Assembly: GCA_963585895.1 (NCBI GenBank) | Contig: OY757904.1 | Coordinates: 664,907-728,906, forward strand | Length of the DNA stretch: 64,000 nucleotides | Direction: 5' to 3' | Source: Sepioteuthis lessoniana | Lineage: Eukaryota > Mollusca > Cephalopoda > Myopsida > Loliginidae | Part shown: positions 48,101-58,440 of the stretch, piece after piece | Layout of the letters: the number at the start of each line of letters is the position of its first letter | Numbering within the stretch: position 1 is the first letter of the stretch | The notes under the pieces: generated by a model | Seen by the model: only the letters and a program-made list of their open reading frames with translations | What the model was told of the DNA's origin: nothing | Databases searched by the model: none | Program-made: the position numbers and the translations under genes

Positions 48101-51100
48101 CAATAACAACCAAACATGGCAAGAGGCCAAATGCATATATATAAGAATCAAAAAGAACGCATGCAAATGGGAAAATCACGTGGGCAAAAACTACAACTTC
48201 TTTTTTTTTAAATTTAAAAAAAAAATTTTTTTTTATGAAAGTTATAACATTTAGATAAATTGTAGAACCATGCCTAAATTTTTCATCCTTAGTACTATTG
48301 TCATATTTCTACATTTGCTTTCTGTAAATGAGTCACCATGGTCAGGGTTAAATACTGGTGGTTGGTTTAAGGAAGCTATCATTTTTTATATTACCAACTA
48401 TGCTCTGCTACCAGTGTTGAAGTGGTCTATCATGGGGTTTCCAGGCAATTATATGTTTAATATTTACTATGTACAATATAATACATGAATTTGGCACAAG
48501 GCCACAACAAGGGTTAGGGATAAGCTGGCCATCATTATCCTAACTTTAACTTAACTAGTTCTATTTACTGATAAAAACATACAACTTTTACCACAATAAC
48601 ATTTATTCTAAAAATCTTTCACACTACAAACACCAAAACAAACCAGTCACTTTATGAGGTCTAACCTAATTTACATAATTGTGAGAGAGAATGATTAACA
48701 ATTTTTATCTTCAAGAAATCCCCAACAAAATGCATATGAATAAAATCTATATACAATTGTAAAATGAAATATATGTTAGTATTGGGCTACACTTACTAAC
48801 ATGGCAGAAAAACTAGTTCACTGGTTCAAAAGTGCTGCAAGAGAAAAAAGAAATTTTCGCTTGTACCTCTGGAGAACTTGAGTCTTTGTTATCTAATGGG
48901 GGTGGGAAAGAGTGGAAAAAAAGACAACTTATCCTGTGTAGCAAAGTGAGCACATTTATGCCTGGCGTGTAAATTGAGACGTACACCTGAGAGATATATA
49001 GATATATTCTGCAATAATTCAGGTAGCATCACTTTGATGGATAAACATTGAGTTATCTTACTACTTGTGATGGCTAGTGGGACTGAAGGCTGTGTGGATA
49101 TTACTACTTAATCCTGGCATCATTAGAAATATTTGACAGCATTGTTTGCCTATGAAATGATAAAAATTGAAACGCTTGATGATAATTGAATACTCATTAC
49201 TATCATAGCATAGTCAATTTGAAATATTTTAAAAAGTCAAGTCATCATAAAATAAGGGACATTTGTAAAGTTCTTTGGCTTTCATTTTCACTAACCTGAT
49301 GATTTGAATATTTGTGGTGGCATATAAATTTCTTGTATTACTTATCCTCACTACTTACTACTCCTCTAGTGGTTTCATTTGTGCTATTTTTCACACCATC
49401 TTTAACATTGATATCCTATTAAACAAAGAAATGAAACCAAACCTAGCTGAGAATTCTTATGTCTGATGTCGCTTCCTTTAGAAATAATCACAGGGCTACT
49501 GTCAAGAACAAAAGTTGCAAGAGGAGGAACTGCAACACTATACCATCAAACCCTGACCAACCATAAATATGCCTGCAGTCAATGTGGACCACTTGTTTCT
49601 TAATTTTTGTTCGTAAAGGCAAGCCATGATGATATAAATTTCAAATGTTATATGCAAATAAAAATAAGGTAAACAAAGGTTTTAGTAAGGATACATTTTT
49701 ATGCTTGTTGATTTTGAAAGAACTTTTATATTTTACTATTTCAAATAAATCATTGTTCTTTATACATATTATATGCTACTTAATTTACTAAAGACTTTGT
49801 GTATGTGTGCTTATTTTTTCATTTTCAGTTGGGATGAGTGGGTACCTGAATCCAGAGTTTTGAAATTCAATGAATATGGTTTACAGAAACAAAGAGAACT
49901 ACAGAAAGCCCATGCGTAAGTAATAACTTAGTGTCCTTGTTATTTATGAGATCAGTGTTCATTAAAACTTTTTGAAGAAATTTAAAATAAATCCAAGGTA
50001 AGTTATGTGGCAAATAAAAAGGATCCATCATAATTAAAATGTATCTCCATAAAAGTCAAATTTTGGTTTAATAAAATAAAAAATTTCTTATCCAATTTTG
50101 GAGATCCATATAGAAGTTTTAGATCTGACAAATAAGAAATAGGATATTGGGACTGGAAGTTAAAATACTATTTTGGTTGAACAGTATCTTTCAACATGAA
50201 ATGTTGGGTGTTAATTATTGAACTTTCATGGTATATTCACAACTAACTCACTCATGCAACATTTCTGGTAGATATTTGAAAACTCATAGCATTATAAAGA
50301 TATCTTTAATAATTATATTTTGTATCAATATCATTTTGGAATTTTTGGGATCATTCAAAAATTATAACAATCCAGTCAATGACTTGAAATAAGATAATCC
50401 ATCTTTGTAATATTTTTCTTTCATGTTTGCATTGTGTATTTTTATTTTAAAAAGATCATTGTTTTATGAATGTTTAAATTTTTTGAAAGAAACCAATTTA
50501 CTTTGCTTCTGTTAAATTTGTAAAATTTCTACTCATAGCTCCTAATTACAAAAATTGAATTAAAATTGTCACTTTGCACATTGTAAAGTTTGCTAGAATG
50601 AATCAAAAGTTTTGCAATATTTTGATAATGTGTTGCAATTTTGCAGCTCTGTTGTTTTTATTGAGGTCGTGAAAGTGACAAACCACATGAAACTGTGAGT
50701 TGCTGAGCTCAGCTGATATGCTTCTGTGGTTTGAAGCATGGCCTTGAAATCCACAGATTTAGACCTTCTTTATCTCGCCAGATTGTTGAGGTTCTTGTGA
50801 CCTGCACAAAATTTCTTGAACCATCTGGTTGTAGGAATTTAAATTCCCTTAACTAAAGCTGACTGCTAGCTTTTTGAACTTGACATTGGCTGCCCTCCGA
50901 GTGTTTTTGGTCCTCTCTCCTCTGTATCTCTCTTTGGTCCTCTCTCCTCTGTATCTCTCTTTGGTCCTCTCTCCTCTGTATCTCTCTTTGGTCCTCTCTC
51001 CTCTGTATCTCCATCCTTTGGTCCTTTCTCCTCTGTATCTCCATTCTTTGGTCCTCTCTCCTCTGTATCTCTCTTTGATCCTATCTTCTATCTCTTCAAC

Positions 51101-52226
51101 TTATCTGTATGTCCCTCTGTTCTCTCAGCCCATCTTTGTATCTCCATTATCTGGTCCCATCTCCTCTGCCTATTCGCATCTCTGTCTCTCCATTCTCTGG
51201 TCCCATTGTTGTAAAGCAGAGAAAGATAACAATGCTGATGGACAAAAATATAATCTGCTTCTTTTCTTTTTATTATCTGAAATGTATGTATGGGTAGAGT
51301 GAAAAAGAGTCAGAAACAGCTGGGATGCAAGCACACAGGGCTGATGGTGGGGTTCTTTTGTGAAACCTCTCTGCCTTTCTGGTTTGTTCTCTACTTTTCA
51401 CAAGACTGGGACGGAGCCACCGCAAGGCATCAGATATTCTTAGTTTCTCTTCACTTCTCTACTTTTGTGAGTCTTGTATATCTCAGGCTTTTCTCTACCT
51501 CTCATCTTTGGGCAGTCTGGTGCAAGGCCAGAGCCCAGAGCGACATGACATCTAATAGTTGTCTTCTGCTGTTTCCTTTTTGGTCTCTGCTTCCCTCTCT
51601 TGTTTTTTAATATTCCAGATGCCCATGTAAATTCTTGTAGTCATACATCCCACCTTCATGTTGCATGTGGACATGCCGGCTTCTAACATGTCACACATAC
51701 AAATTATATGCCACTTCCACAGAGGGACAACTTGCGTCCTGATTATTTTAGGAGACAGGTGCCCTTCCTGTCATGCCACTCATGTAAATTATGCGGCATT
51801 TCTGCTGGGGAACCAACTGTGTCCTGTTAACTTTAGAAATCAAGTACACTTCCTGTCATGCTACCCATGCAACTTATGCGACATGTCAAAGGGATCTTCC
51901 AGTCAATATCCAACACCATCTTTTGATTCCCTTGGTATCTGTTCTATTTCTATCCATTTTGTCAGTCCATCTCTGTATCTGTTCTGTGGTCTCTTGTGCC
52001 TTGCAGACTGTCTTGACTTGTATATATGTTGGGATGAACATTCCTTGCTTCTGGATTTTTGGCAACCCATAGACTGGATATAAAGATATTGACAGACTGT
52101 ATGTCTCCAGGAAACCCTAAAAGATGTGCTGATAAAATCTTTTAAGTTGCAACTCCACTTTTCTCTAACCATCTCCACTTATACTCACAGGGTGGAATTA
52201 GTGGTTCCTTCACAAAATAGATACAG

Positions 52227-52264
<38 letters not shown>

Positions 52265-55200
52265 ATCATAACCATGTACTCACACCTACTCCTACACATA
52301 TAGCCAAGTCTGTATATCACCCCACTAGCATCAGTAGTGTCACATATTTCCTATACTGTAATCAGCAGCTATGCTCTTTTGCATGAGAAGTGTCTTTTAT
52401 TGCACTTTCATAGCATTATGGTCTATTTCAGACTCATGAATTATAATTTCCTGAATCTATGTTGCACATTATTATGAATTTGGACCCTGGAGATCGTCAA
52501 ATTCATATTTTACTCATAAATATAGACTCTCTCTCCCTTTTTTATTTCCCTTGTAAACCAGCAGAAGTAGACGAGAAGTCTGAAGAGTTGAATTCAGGTC
52601 AAGGTTGTATGCTGACCAATTGACAGTCAAGTTTCCTCAATGTGGGTGTATGAACTGGCAACCAGCCCCTTGCAACAAGTGACCTATTTGAAGGCTGAAT
52701 GCCGATTAGCTAAGAAGCCCGTGTGATACAAGGCAGGGGGAAGATCGAATCTGCAAAGAGGAAAAATCAGACAAGTCAGTTGACTGAAAGATCCCATAAC
52801 AGGCAGATGTGTCTGTGATGCAAAAAGTAAACTGTCTTCCCCAGACCAGCTCATATGGGAAGATCAAAAGGCCACCAGGAAAAGGATAAGAACAGTGTGA
52901 CTATTTGGTTCATTGACTGACAGCGAGAAAGACCAGAGAACAAGAAACGATTTGAAGATGTACCCAGAAAGAAAGAAAGAAGTTAATCGTCTGTGAAACG
53001 CGGCACCAGAAAAAAGAAAAAGAGAGAGGCATATATATATATTATAAAAAAAGATAAAAGGAGTGAGAGAGAAGTAAGATAAGTTTTCATTTTAATGTTT
53101 CATACTTTTGCTTACCTCGTTCCTACCACACACAAAACACATCAAAAAATGTTTTTTTGCGCACATCATCACAAGAAAATTTCTCGGTGAATTGTTTCTA
53201 AATTGTTAAAATATAAACATTTTCATTTTTGTCACTAAGACTATTTTACTTCGCAAACACGCCTTTTTTGGGGGGGGTTGATAATAAAATAATTAGTATT
53301 GTAAATTGTGCATTTCGTGTCGGCTTCATTTTCGGCTTGTTAGAAAATCTCTGTCATAGTTTTCCCTGTTCGCTTCAGGTTGAATGACATTCTGAAATAA
53401 AATATTGTCCGACTTAATACCAGCAATACGCTTTGCGTTGTCCGGGTGATAAGTAAAAGGGTCGGGACTAAAAGCTTGTCACCTTCACCGACATTGCCTA
53501 GTCGGCTGGCGCTGTAGAATACACCGACTGCTTCTCTGCAGAGGGGTAAGACCCCCCCCCCACAACGAGTGTCCTGGATATGACACTAAACAATCTGATG
53601 GTGAGGTTCCAGCAGTACTGGAGCTTTGGGGAATGCGGAGTACCCCTTCATTGCCATCGCTCCCAGGTCCACTCTGGCCCGGAGTGGTAGCACCTGATAG
53701 GGCCCTATCTATGGGTTAAATAGAACTAACAGCATACTTATGCTAAACTGAATTGAGTAAACTGAATAGCTTGAAATAGAAACGTTTTTGACAATTAAAC
53801 CGTACTTACACTTAAACTGCGTGCTTATGCTTAACTGAATTATTTCAAATAGAACTGTTTTTCGACATTAAAACTGTATTTACACTTAACTGAATTATTA
53901 CATATAACTGCTTGAATAGTTTGAAATGGAAATGTTTTTGACAATTAAACTGTGTACTTATGCTAAACTGAACTGTTTTCAATAGAACAGATTATTTACA
54001 TAAAAATGGATTTGGTGTTAAATAACCTATAAAGGTTGATATGCCATAAAACCAAACCAAACCATACCTTCACCGACTGTAAACCAGTTGGAGAAGTTTC
54101 ATGACAACATTCATAAGTGTAGCTTTTAGAGGGAAGCAATGCATAACACTAATGCATGCAAAAAAAAAAAAAAATCTTTTCTATTCTCGTCCGTCTTTCA
54201 ATTCTCCTCTTTTCAGTCATCTTTTTGTTTCATTTCGTTCAACTCCTTGCTCCCTCGTTTTCCTGTTTTTTCTCCTCTTCCTTTTCTTTGCCTCGTCTGT
54301 CAGTTTGTCTTGGACTAAATGCCTCCTCCAAGATTTGCCGAATTTCCCTACCTTCTCACCTACTGCTTTTTCCGTTTATTGATGCCAAAGCCTATGCATC
54401 TGGGCACTTATCAACATAATACCAGAACCAATTAAAAGGCCCAACTGAATGAGGAGGTGGAAAAGAATGGATGCTCTCACCCTCTCCTGGAAGTCATCTG
54501 TTCCTGGTTCAGTTCCGAGTCTCCCTCTGACAGACGACACACAGCATTACCCTTATTCTTTTTTATCGCAGGTTAGCATGATGGCTGCCACAACATCAGT
54601 ATACTAACTGCCATGATACTACCAACCTCAGCGGGTACCCTCCATGAACTGCTTCAGTCACATGATGTACTCACTGCAAACTAGCACATACCAAAATATT
54701 GCAAAACTTTTGATTCACCCTAGTACTTTATTAGATTAACACTTAAAGAAGTAAATAATTGACTATTAAGTAATGCAAGAACTGGATCATGTTTATTTGT
54801 GAAATTTGAGCATATGATAATTGTGAATAGACTGCAAGAAAACTGTTTGAACCACATTTTTGTTTTAATCATTTTATTTACTATTGATTTAAATTTTAAA
54901 ATGGGAACATAATTCATAGAAATCATTATACTTATTCATTTCATTTAATAAAGAACTAATGATAAATTTATCATATTTTTATGCCTCTTGTTACTGTTTT
55001 TTAACTTTAATTTTCAGTGGCTTGCGAAAGACAAAATCTCTCAAGAAAGTTGATAAAGAACGAGCTTCATTACCCGTGGAAAAGACTTCAAAGCCAAAAA
55101 GTAGTAAGTGATCCTTTTTTTTTTTGTTAATTTTTTTTCTTTTGTGTCACATTATTTGGAGATAGCTGTAGTATCATCTGATATATGAACTTTTTAACTT

Positions 55201-56883
55201 TACTTTTCTGATTTGTATTATCGGCTCATTGGCCTAGAGGGTAGAGTGTTTGCCAATGGTCTGGGAGACTGGGGTTCAATACCAGGTCATGTCATACCAA
55301 AGACTTTAAAAATGGTACTTGATACTTCCTTGCTTAACACTCAGCAATATAAGGTACGTATCGAGGGTAAAGTGGAGCAATCCTGGGAAAGGAGTAGCGC
55401 CCTCCCCTACACCTTGTTGTAGTAGCTATTGAAAAGGGAGCCTTCTGGTCACCAACTTTACTTACTTTTTTTTTTTCTATTTGTATTCACTAGTGATTTT
55501 ATGACACTACTGTTGGAGGATTCTGTTTTTGTGGGAACAGTTCCATCACAAAACAATTGACTCATAAAGAGAAAGAATAATGGTGATGACTAAGAATTTT
55601 AAAAAATCTAGAAAATCAACAACAAAGGATTTGAATATATTGAAAAACTAGAAATTATTCATACCATATATACTTGCTTATTATGTAACTTTCTGAGACC
55701 TAAATTGAGACCTTTTGAAGCAGGAAATTGTAGGTTTATCTATTGGCCTAGGCCTAGTCTTGGCTAACTATTTTCACACCCAAAGTTTGTCTCATTTATC
55801 GTGCAACCCCCTACCAAACATTAGGCTAAAATTTGGTCTTAGAAAGTCGCATATACATGAGTATATACAATAATAATAAAGACTGAGTATTTACAATATG
55901 AGCAAATGAAATGATCTGGATATCAGTGCACAGAAGACACTTGAAACAAAGGATATCTTTGTTAATAATAGTCCAGAACATTAATATTAAAATTAATTAC
56001 ATCAAAGCCAAAACTGCTCAGGCCAACCTAAATAGATATTGCCTCTGTGTAAAAAGAAATGATATTGTGTGATTCACTATTTGTCAGTAGTCAAGATATT
56101 GCATAAGAATTGAGTGAATAAATGGTGTTCTTATCTCACTGGAAATTGTCTCAAAGATAAAAGAATTCATAGTTTGGGGAATGGAGATGTTATTATTTTT
56201 GAACTCAACATGAATCCTAAGGACATTTGAGAGGATTTGCTATCGCTTGATTTCCAGTAATAACCTCCCATGTAAATGATAACATTACTTAAATTGAAAT
56301 TTTCCTACTTTTGTATTTTGTAGAAAGAAAAATATTGCCTTTTCATTTTTTTATTATTATTTATTTCCTTCTTACTTTACAGTATCAAGTATTATACTTT
56401 ATAGAGAGACATTCTAATTAAAACAAACTTTCTCTGCTTGTAATAATATTGATACAAAAGCTGATAGTCTGAGATCAACATTTTTTTTTCATTTTTGTGT
56501 AAAAGAGTAAGGTTTTTATAACTGAAATAGTGCATATGTTCACTGATTAAGTATTTACTATTAATTCTAATTTCTGTTTAATTTTTATTTTGAAGAAAAT
56601 ATCAAACACTCTGATGGTTATGATCTAAAGTCTTAAATGTATTACAGATTTTGAATGTTTAATTTGTGATGATTATCAAATTATTTACAAATGGAAATAT
56701 TACAATTTTTATATGAATATTCACTGCTAATTCTGTTGTTTTTTGTTTGTTTTTGTATCTGTAGCAACTGTTTCAAGCAGTGATAGCAGCAGCAGCAGTG
56801 CCTCATCCATTGCTGCATCAACACAGACTGCTACCACAGAGATGAAACGTAAAAGAGCTAAATTAGATTCTTCTATTGAAACT
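32587..56883 (+). CDS. MORF4L1: MORF4L1/MRG15 chromodomain protein, 5' six coding exons (partial)
   Basis: Six exons, all with GT-AG borders, join in frame to 145 codons starting MAPKMKFAEGERVLC. MRG15 reads methylated H3K36 through its chromodomain and scaffolds the NuA4/TIP60 acetyltransferase and Sin3-type deacetylase complexes in the nucleus. The chromodomain spans about residues 7-65. Aromatic residues at the positions of the methyl-lysine cage are present (Y22, Y42, W45, W49), as are the signatures HGPLLYEAK, YFIHYNGWNKNWDEWVPESR and LQKQRELQKA. Residues 77-145 form a Lys/Ser-rich linker with a KRKRAK basic cluster just before the expected MRG domain, as in animal orthologues. Vertebrate proteins are about 320 residues, so the MRG half lies beyond the window. 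Intron 1 is about 10 kb. All introns but the first two carry large transposon insertions or satellites in the part seen, and introns 1 and 2 also hold transposon pieces. Confidence 0.96.
32615..36479. other. MORF4L1 intron 1, first part
   Basis: AT-rich with an (AAT)n run at about 35514-35536. At about 34880-34980 a plus-strand translation gives LSDHWLVVASVDVKI, resembling the SDH motif at the end of a LINE endonuclease; this is a weak call. Otherwise nothing recognised. Confidence 0.5.
37232..37384 (+). mobile_element. tRNA-derived SINE (type 2), partial
   Basis: The box A-like TGGTGTAATGG (37244-37254) and box B-like GAGTTCAAATTC (about 37286-37297) match the head of the SINE at 23945, followed by the shared CCCTTGGGAAAGGTATGAA and CCAGCTATGGG segments. 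The usual 3' tail was not found. Confidence 0.72.
37533..37614 (-). repeat. Inverted partial copy of the neighbouring SINE
   Basis: The reverse complement reads GCACTAATGCTCTTAGGAAA, GTATGAAT, CCAGCTATGG and GGACAGACTGGGTTCTT, aligning with 37303-37384. The two arms are separated by 148 bp and could pair in the intron transcript. Confidence 0.65.
38165..38460 (+). repeat. Three (possibly four) ~84-bp tandem modules, each with a hairpin
   Basis: Modules start at about 38165, 38248 and 38334 (AGWATCTT) and share a CAGCCA...CTCTGGGA-type 3' half. Each carries a short inverted repeat at the same place but with different stem sequence: CGGCG/CGCCG (38191-38195, 38204-38208), TTGGCG/CGCCAA (38272-38277, 38287-38292) and GTTAG/CTAAC (38357-38361, 38371-38375). 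A fourth stem TTAAGCT/AGCTTAA lies at 38430-38436 and 38454-38460. Confidence 0.6.
40111..41929. other. MORF4L1 intron 1, AT-rich part
   Basis: Long A/T tracts. A 123-codon frame at 40971-41342 is rich in Phe, Leu and Cys, shows no recognised domain, and lacks support beyond its length. It may be a repeat-derived frame. Confidence 0.45.
41930..42385 (-). pseudogene. LINE reverse transcriptase remnant
   Basis: The minus-strand translation gives ADDTAFVAHQDAQDHLFL near 42355, the catalytic (F/Y)xDD region of a non-LTR RT. In another frame, IQVGQVLKQVNKFKFL near 42210 corresponds to the LxxVxxFKYLG segment typical of RTE/CR1-like elements. The frame is broken several times. Confidence 0.55.
42741..42787 (+). 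CDS. MORF4L1: MORF4L1 coding exon 2
   Basis: 47 nt between TTTTTAG and gtaagt. Completes a Gly codon and encodes ERVLCYHGPLLYEAK, the first beta-strand region of the chromodomain. Ends in phase 0. Confidence 0.96.
43637..43897 (+). mobile_element. tRNA-derived SINE (type 1)
   Basis: The tRNA-like head TGGCCTTGTGGTAGAGTG with box A-like TGGTAGAGTG, then GGCGTTCAATCCC as box B. The body and 3' end (GTAAAGTGGAGCAATCC, CTACACCTTGGTGTAG, AATTTACTTTACT) are shared with 55220-55478 and, inverted, with 12356-12492. Short AT-rich flanks look alike (ACTATATAC and ACTAATATA), but no exact duplication was found. Confidence 0.82.
44319..44465. repeat. Degenerate ~45-50 bp tandem repeat
   Basis: About three units of a GGAGAGTGG-AGAAT-T-CA-TTGGCT phrase (near 44335, 44381, 44424) with many differences. 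Confidence 0.45.
44935..45002 (+). CDS. MORF4L1: MORF4L1 coding exon 3
   Basis: 68 nt after TTTTCAG and before gtaagt. Encodes CVRAEVKEKIIRYFIHYNGW and NK, the core of the chromodomain with cage residues Y42 and W45. Ends after two bases of an Asn codon. Confidence 0.97.
45600..46335 (-). pseudogene. Decayed Gypsy RNase H and integrase N-terminus
   Basis: On the minus strand, 46330-45990 translates as an RNase H closely similar to that at 3481-3854 (VNASSLVTGVSLE, DACWWHQEND, AELDTILKGI). The first catalytic Asp is changed to Asn. 45866-45660 gives the integrase zinc-binding region (IHYQSGYHVIK, CQKCQSID). It is the third member of the same Gypsy family in the window. Confidence 0.75.
46341..47150 (+). 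mobile_element. Composite structured retroposon, copy F
   Basis: Plus orientation. It starts inside the end of one head (CTATCTATGGGTTAAATAG), passes through the spacer to a full second head (about 46519-46745), the repeat body, and the tail (GGCGTTAAATAAAAGTTGATATGCC...CCAACCAAC). Truncation at the 5' side explains the partial first head. It splits the minus-strand Gypsy. No exact duplication was found. Confidence 0.82.
47238..47990 (-). pseudogene. Decayed Gypsy protease and gag-like region
   Basis: 47429-47238 on the minus strand encodes a protease-like ALVDTSCSKSL (DTS for the active-site DTG). Further upstream on that strand, about 47900-47650, a broken frame gives FLKFLVEFKNRYREVKKYEL and DDALDYFLLVAVNL, resembling a retrotransposon gag. 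It probably belongs to the same insertion as 45600-46335, with the RT lost. Confidence 0.5.
49829..49915 (+). CDS. MORF4L1: MORF4L1 coding exon 4
   Basis: 87 nt between TTTTCAG and gtaagta. Encodes the end of the chromodomain and its C-terminal helix (WDEWVPESRVLKFNEYG, then LQKQRELQKAH), including cage residue W49. Starts and ends with split codons compatible with exons 3 and 5. Confidence 0.97.
50909..51085. repeat. 27-30 bp CT-rich minisatellite
   Basis: Units starting GGTCCTCTCTCCTCTGTATC at 50909, 50936, 50963 and 50990 (27 bp each), then 51020 and 51050 with 30-bp spacing, then a decayed unit at 51077. Because the unit is a multiple of three, both strands stay open by chance (LSPLYLSLV forward, EIQRREDQR reverse). 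I do not call these genes. Confidence 0.9.
51687..51900. repeat. ~85-bp tandem repeat, about 2.5 units
   Basis: CATGTCACACATACAAATTA (51687), CATGCCACTCATGTAAATTA (51772) and CATGCTACCCATGCAACTTA (51857) begin successive 85-bp units. The shared second half (GGGACAAC/GGAACCAAC...GTCCTG...TTAG) is followed by CTTCCTGT. Confidence 0.8.
52231..52262. repeat. (CA)n microsatellite
   Basis: About 16 CA dinucleotides in a row in MORF4L1 intron 4. Confidence 0.9.
53493..54065 (+). mobile_element. Composite structured retroposon, copy G (reference copy)
   Basis: Plus orientation with exact 12-bp duplications ACCTTCACCGAC (53481-53492 and 54066-54077). The head runs from about 53493 to 53716 and carries the palindromes CTCTGCAGAG, AGTGTC/GACACT (53568-53573, 53582-53587), TCCAG/CTGGA (53608-53612, 53618-53622), CCACTC/GAGTGG (53669-53674, 53682-53687) and GATAGGGCCCTATC (53696-53709). 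Then come the 50-56 bp repeat body and the tail AACCTATAAAGGTT-GATATGCC ending in CCAAACC. It lies in MORF4L1 intron 4, in the gene's orientation. Confidence 0.9.
55018..55103 (+). CDS. MORF4L1: MORF4L1 coding exon 5
   Basis: 86 nt between TTTTCAG and gtaagtg. Encodes the basic linker GLRKTKSLKKVDKER followed by ASLPVEKTSKPKS. Starts and ends in split codons that keep frame with exons 4 and 6. Confidence 0.93.
55104..56764. other. MORF4L1 intron 5
   Basis: Contains a SINE at 55220-55478; the rest is AT-rich without recognised features. Confidence 0.7.
55220..55478 (+). mobile_element. tRNA-derived SINE (type 1), full length
   Basis: The head TCGGCTCATTGGCCTAGAGG with a box A-like region and GGGGTTCAATACC as box B. 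The body is shared with the copy at 43637. It is flanked by ATTTGTATT at 55211-55219 and 55479-55487, at least a 9-bp target duplication. The 3' end is AACTTTACTTACTTT plus a T-rich run. Confidence 0.85.
56765..56883 (+). CDS. MORF4L1: MORF4L1 coding exon 6
   Basis: 119 nt between TCTGTAG and gtaagt. Encodes a Ser/Thr/Ala-rich segment including a run of Ser, then MKRKRAKLDSSIET. The KRKRAKLD cluster corresponds to the basic patch just before the MRG domain in vertebrate MRG15 (RKKRARVD). Ends in phase 0. Confidence 0.93.
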
Positions 56884-57451
56884 GTAAGTTGAAATTGTAC
56901 TAATTATTTTCACAGATATTTCAACTGAGGTTTATGAAAGAATAAAAGAGAATAATTAAACAGTTCATTTTCTCTTGATATGAATGGCTGTTACTTCTTT
57001 ATCAAACTTTTCATATAGCATTAGATTGTATATTTCCCAAATGATTGAATCATTTTTTTTAATATTCTGTAGTTAATTTTGACTTTATTCTAAAGTTTTT
57101 GTATCGACTTGCAATTTGAATGGTTTAAGGTTGACAAAATCAAACTGGATAGAAACTGATATCATTTGCATATTTGTGATCAGAAGAAGAATGTTAGCAA
57201 GTCATTTGATTTTAAGATACTTCAAAACTTTATGATGTGGAAACTGTCGACTTCTATTCAAATTCACTATATGAAAAATTTTTTATCTTTGTTTTTAATA
57301 ACTATTTTCATTTTATATAATTTTATGTGATATTTCAAATTAATATGAATATACAGAATTACATGTATTACATAAGTTAGTAAAGTATATGCTAATTAGA
57401 CTTACACTGAAATGCTGTCTTACAAGTTAAGTCATTCATGATATGTGTATG

Positions 57452-57521
<70 letters not shown>

Positions 57522-58369
57522 ATAAGTAAATGTATATTAATTTTTATGTATATTTAATAACATGGAAGCTTGTCTGCGACCGTAGGTTTCATGCCATCCT
57601 ATGAATGACAGAAAGAAAGATATTGGAGAAATCGAAAAAATAAAAAAATACAATCAAAAGGAAGTTAGGATTGTATACAACTTTTTGTGTGTGTGTAGAT
57701 TATATTTGTGTATTATTGTGTGTGGTTGTATAAGTGATATTTATTATGTGTATGTATGAAGATACATGTGCCGCACAGCAAATTTGAGGTTGTCTCCTGG
57801 ATATATGAGTCGCGATGTGTAGCCAAAGTCGTGATGGTTTGACTGTGTCAAAAAATTTCTTTTGTATGCGTGTGTGTAGTGATGATTTTTACTAATAAAA
57901 TATCATCATCATTGCATTACAAAGAAAATAAAGTTTTCATTTGTAAGCATAATAGACAAAGGAGTATGGTGGGTCAGAATGCAATAAATATCATGGTGAT
58001 GAGACATGTTATATTGTAATATACTAGAGAGTATTATTTGTTTATTTATTCATTTATTTTTTATTTTTTGTATTAGTGTGTGTGTGTGTGTGTGTAGTGG
58101 TGGTCTTAACTAAAAAACTAATTATCATCATCATTGCATTATTCCTTACGTACATACAATCATGGATTACAATGATGTATATGTAATATATCAATAATGT
58201 ATTATAACTAATACAAATTATTATAAATCATGTTTCATACAATTATATCAAACATCCCGCCTATAGACCTTGTGGCAGTTCATCAGTAATCATAAATAAT
58301 AATATCCCACACAGCGAAATCAAACTAAATACCAATTTGCAAGCAGCTGGTATATCAGTAATGAAGTGT
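56884..58369. other. MORF4L1 intron 6, first part
   Basis: AT-rich, with a (TA)n tract of about 50 bp near 57456-57512 and (GT)n runs near 57690 and 58076-58094. A phrase GTGTAGTG-TG-T...ATCATCATCATTGCATTA occurs twice (about 57874 and 58092) as a local direct duplication. Confidence 0.6.
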
Positions 58370-58440
58370 AAACTTTTGTTGATGCGACAATAGCTCTACC
58401 AGGCACAAGCTATTTTGGTGTCTTCTATAACCCCAGCCAG

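Larger units (their letters stand above)
45003..49828. other. MORF4L1 intron 3
   Basis: Contains a long poly-T run at about 45101-45135, a decayed minus-strand Gypsy (45600-47990) split by composite retroposon F, and AT-rich DNA from 48000 to 49828. That AT-rich DNA includes a SINE-tail-like segment at about 49406-49442 (GATATCCTATTAAACAAAG...CCAAACC). Confidence 0.7.
49916..55017. other. MORF4L1 intron 4
   Basis: Holds a 27-bp minisatellite (50909-51085), an 85-bp tandem repeat (51687-51900), a (CA)n run (about 52231-52262), composite retroposon G (53493-54065) and otherwise unassigned DNA. Confidence 0.7.

Noticed and set aside
50853..51302. Open frames on both strands through CT-rich repeats
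   Set aside because: The 27-bp unit is a multiple of three without stops in these frames; there are no start context, splice sites or conserved domain.
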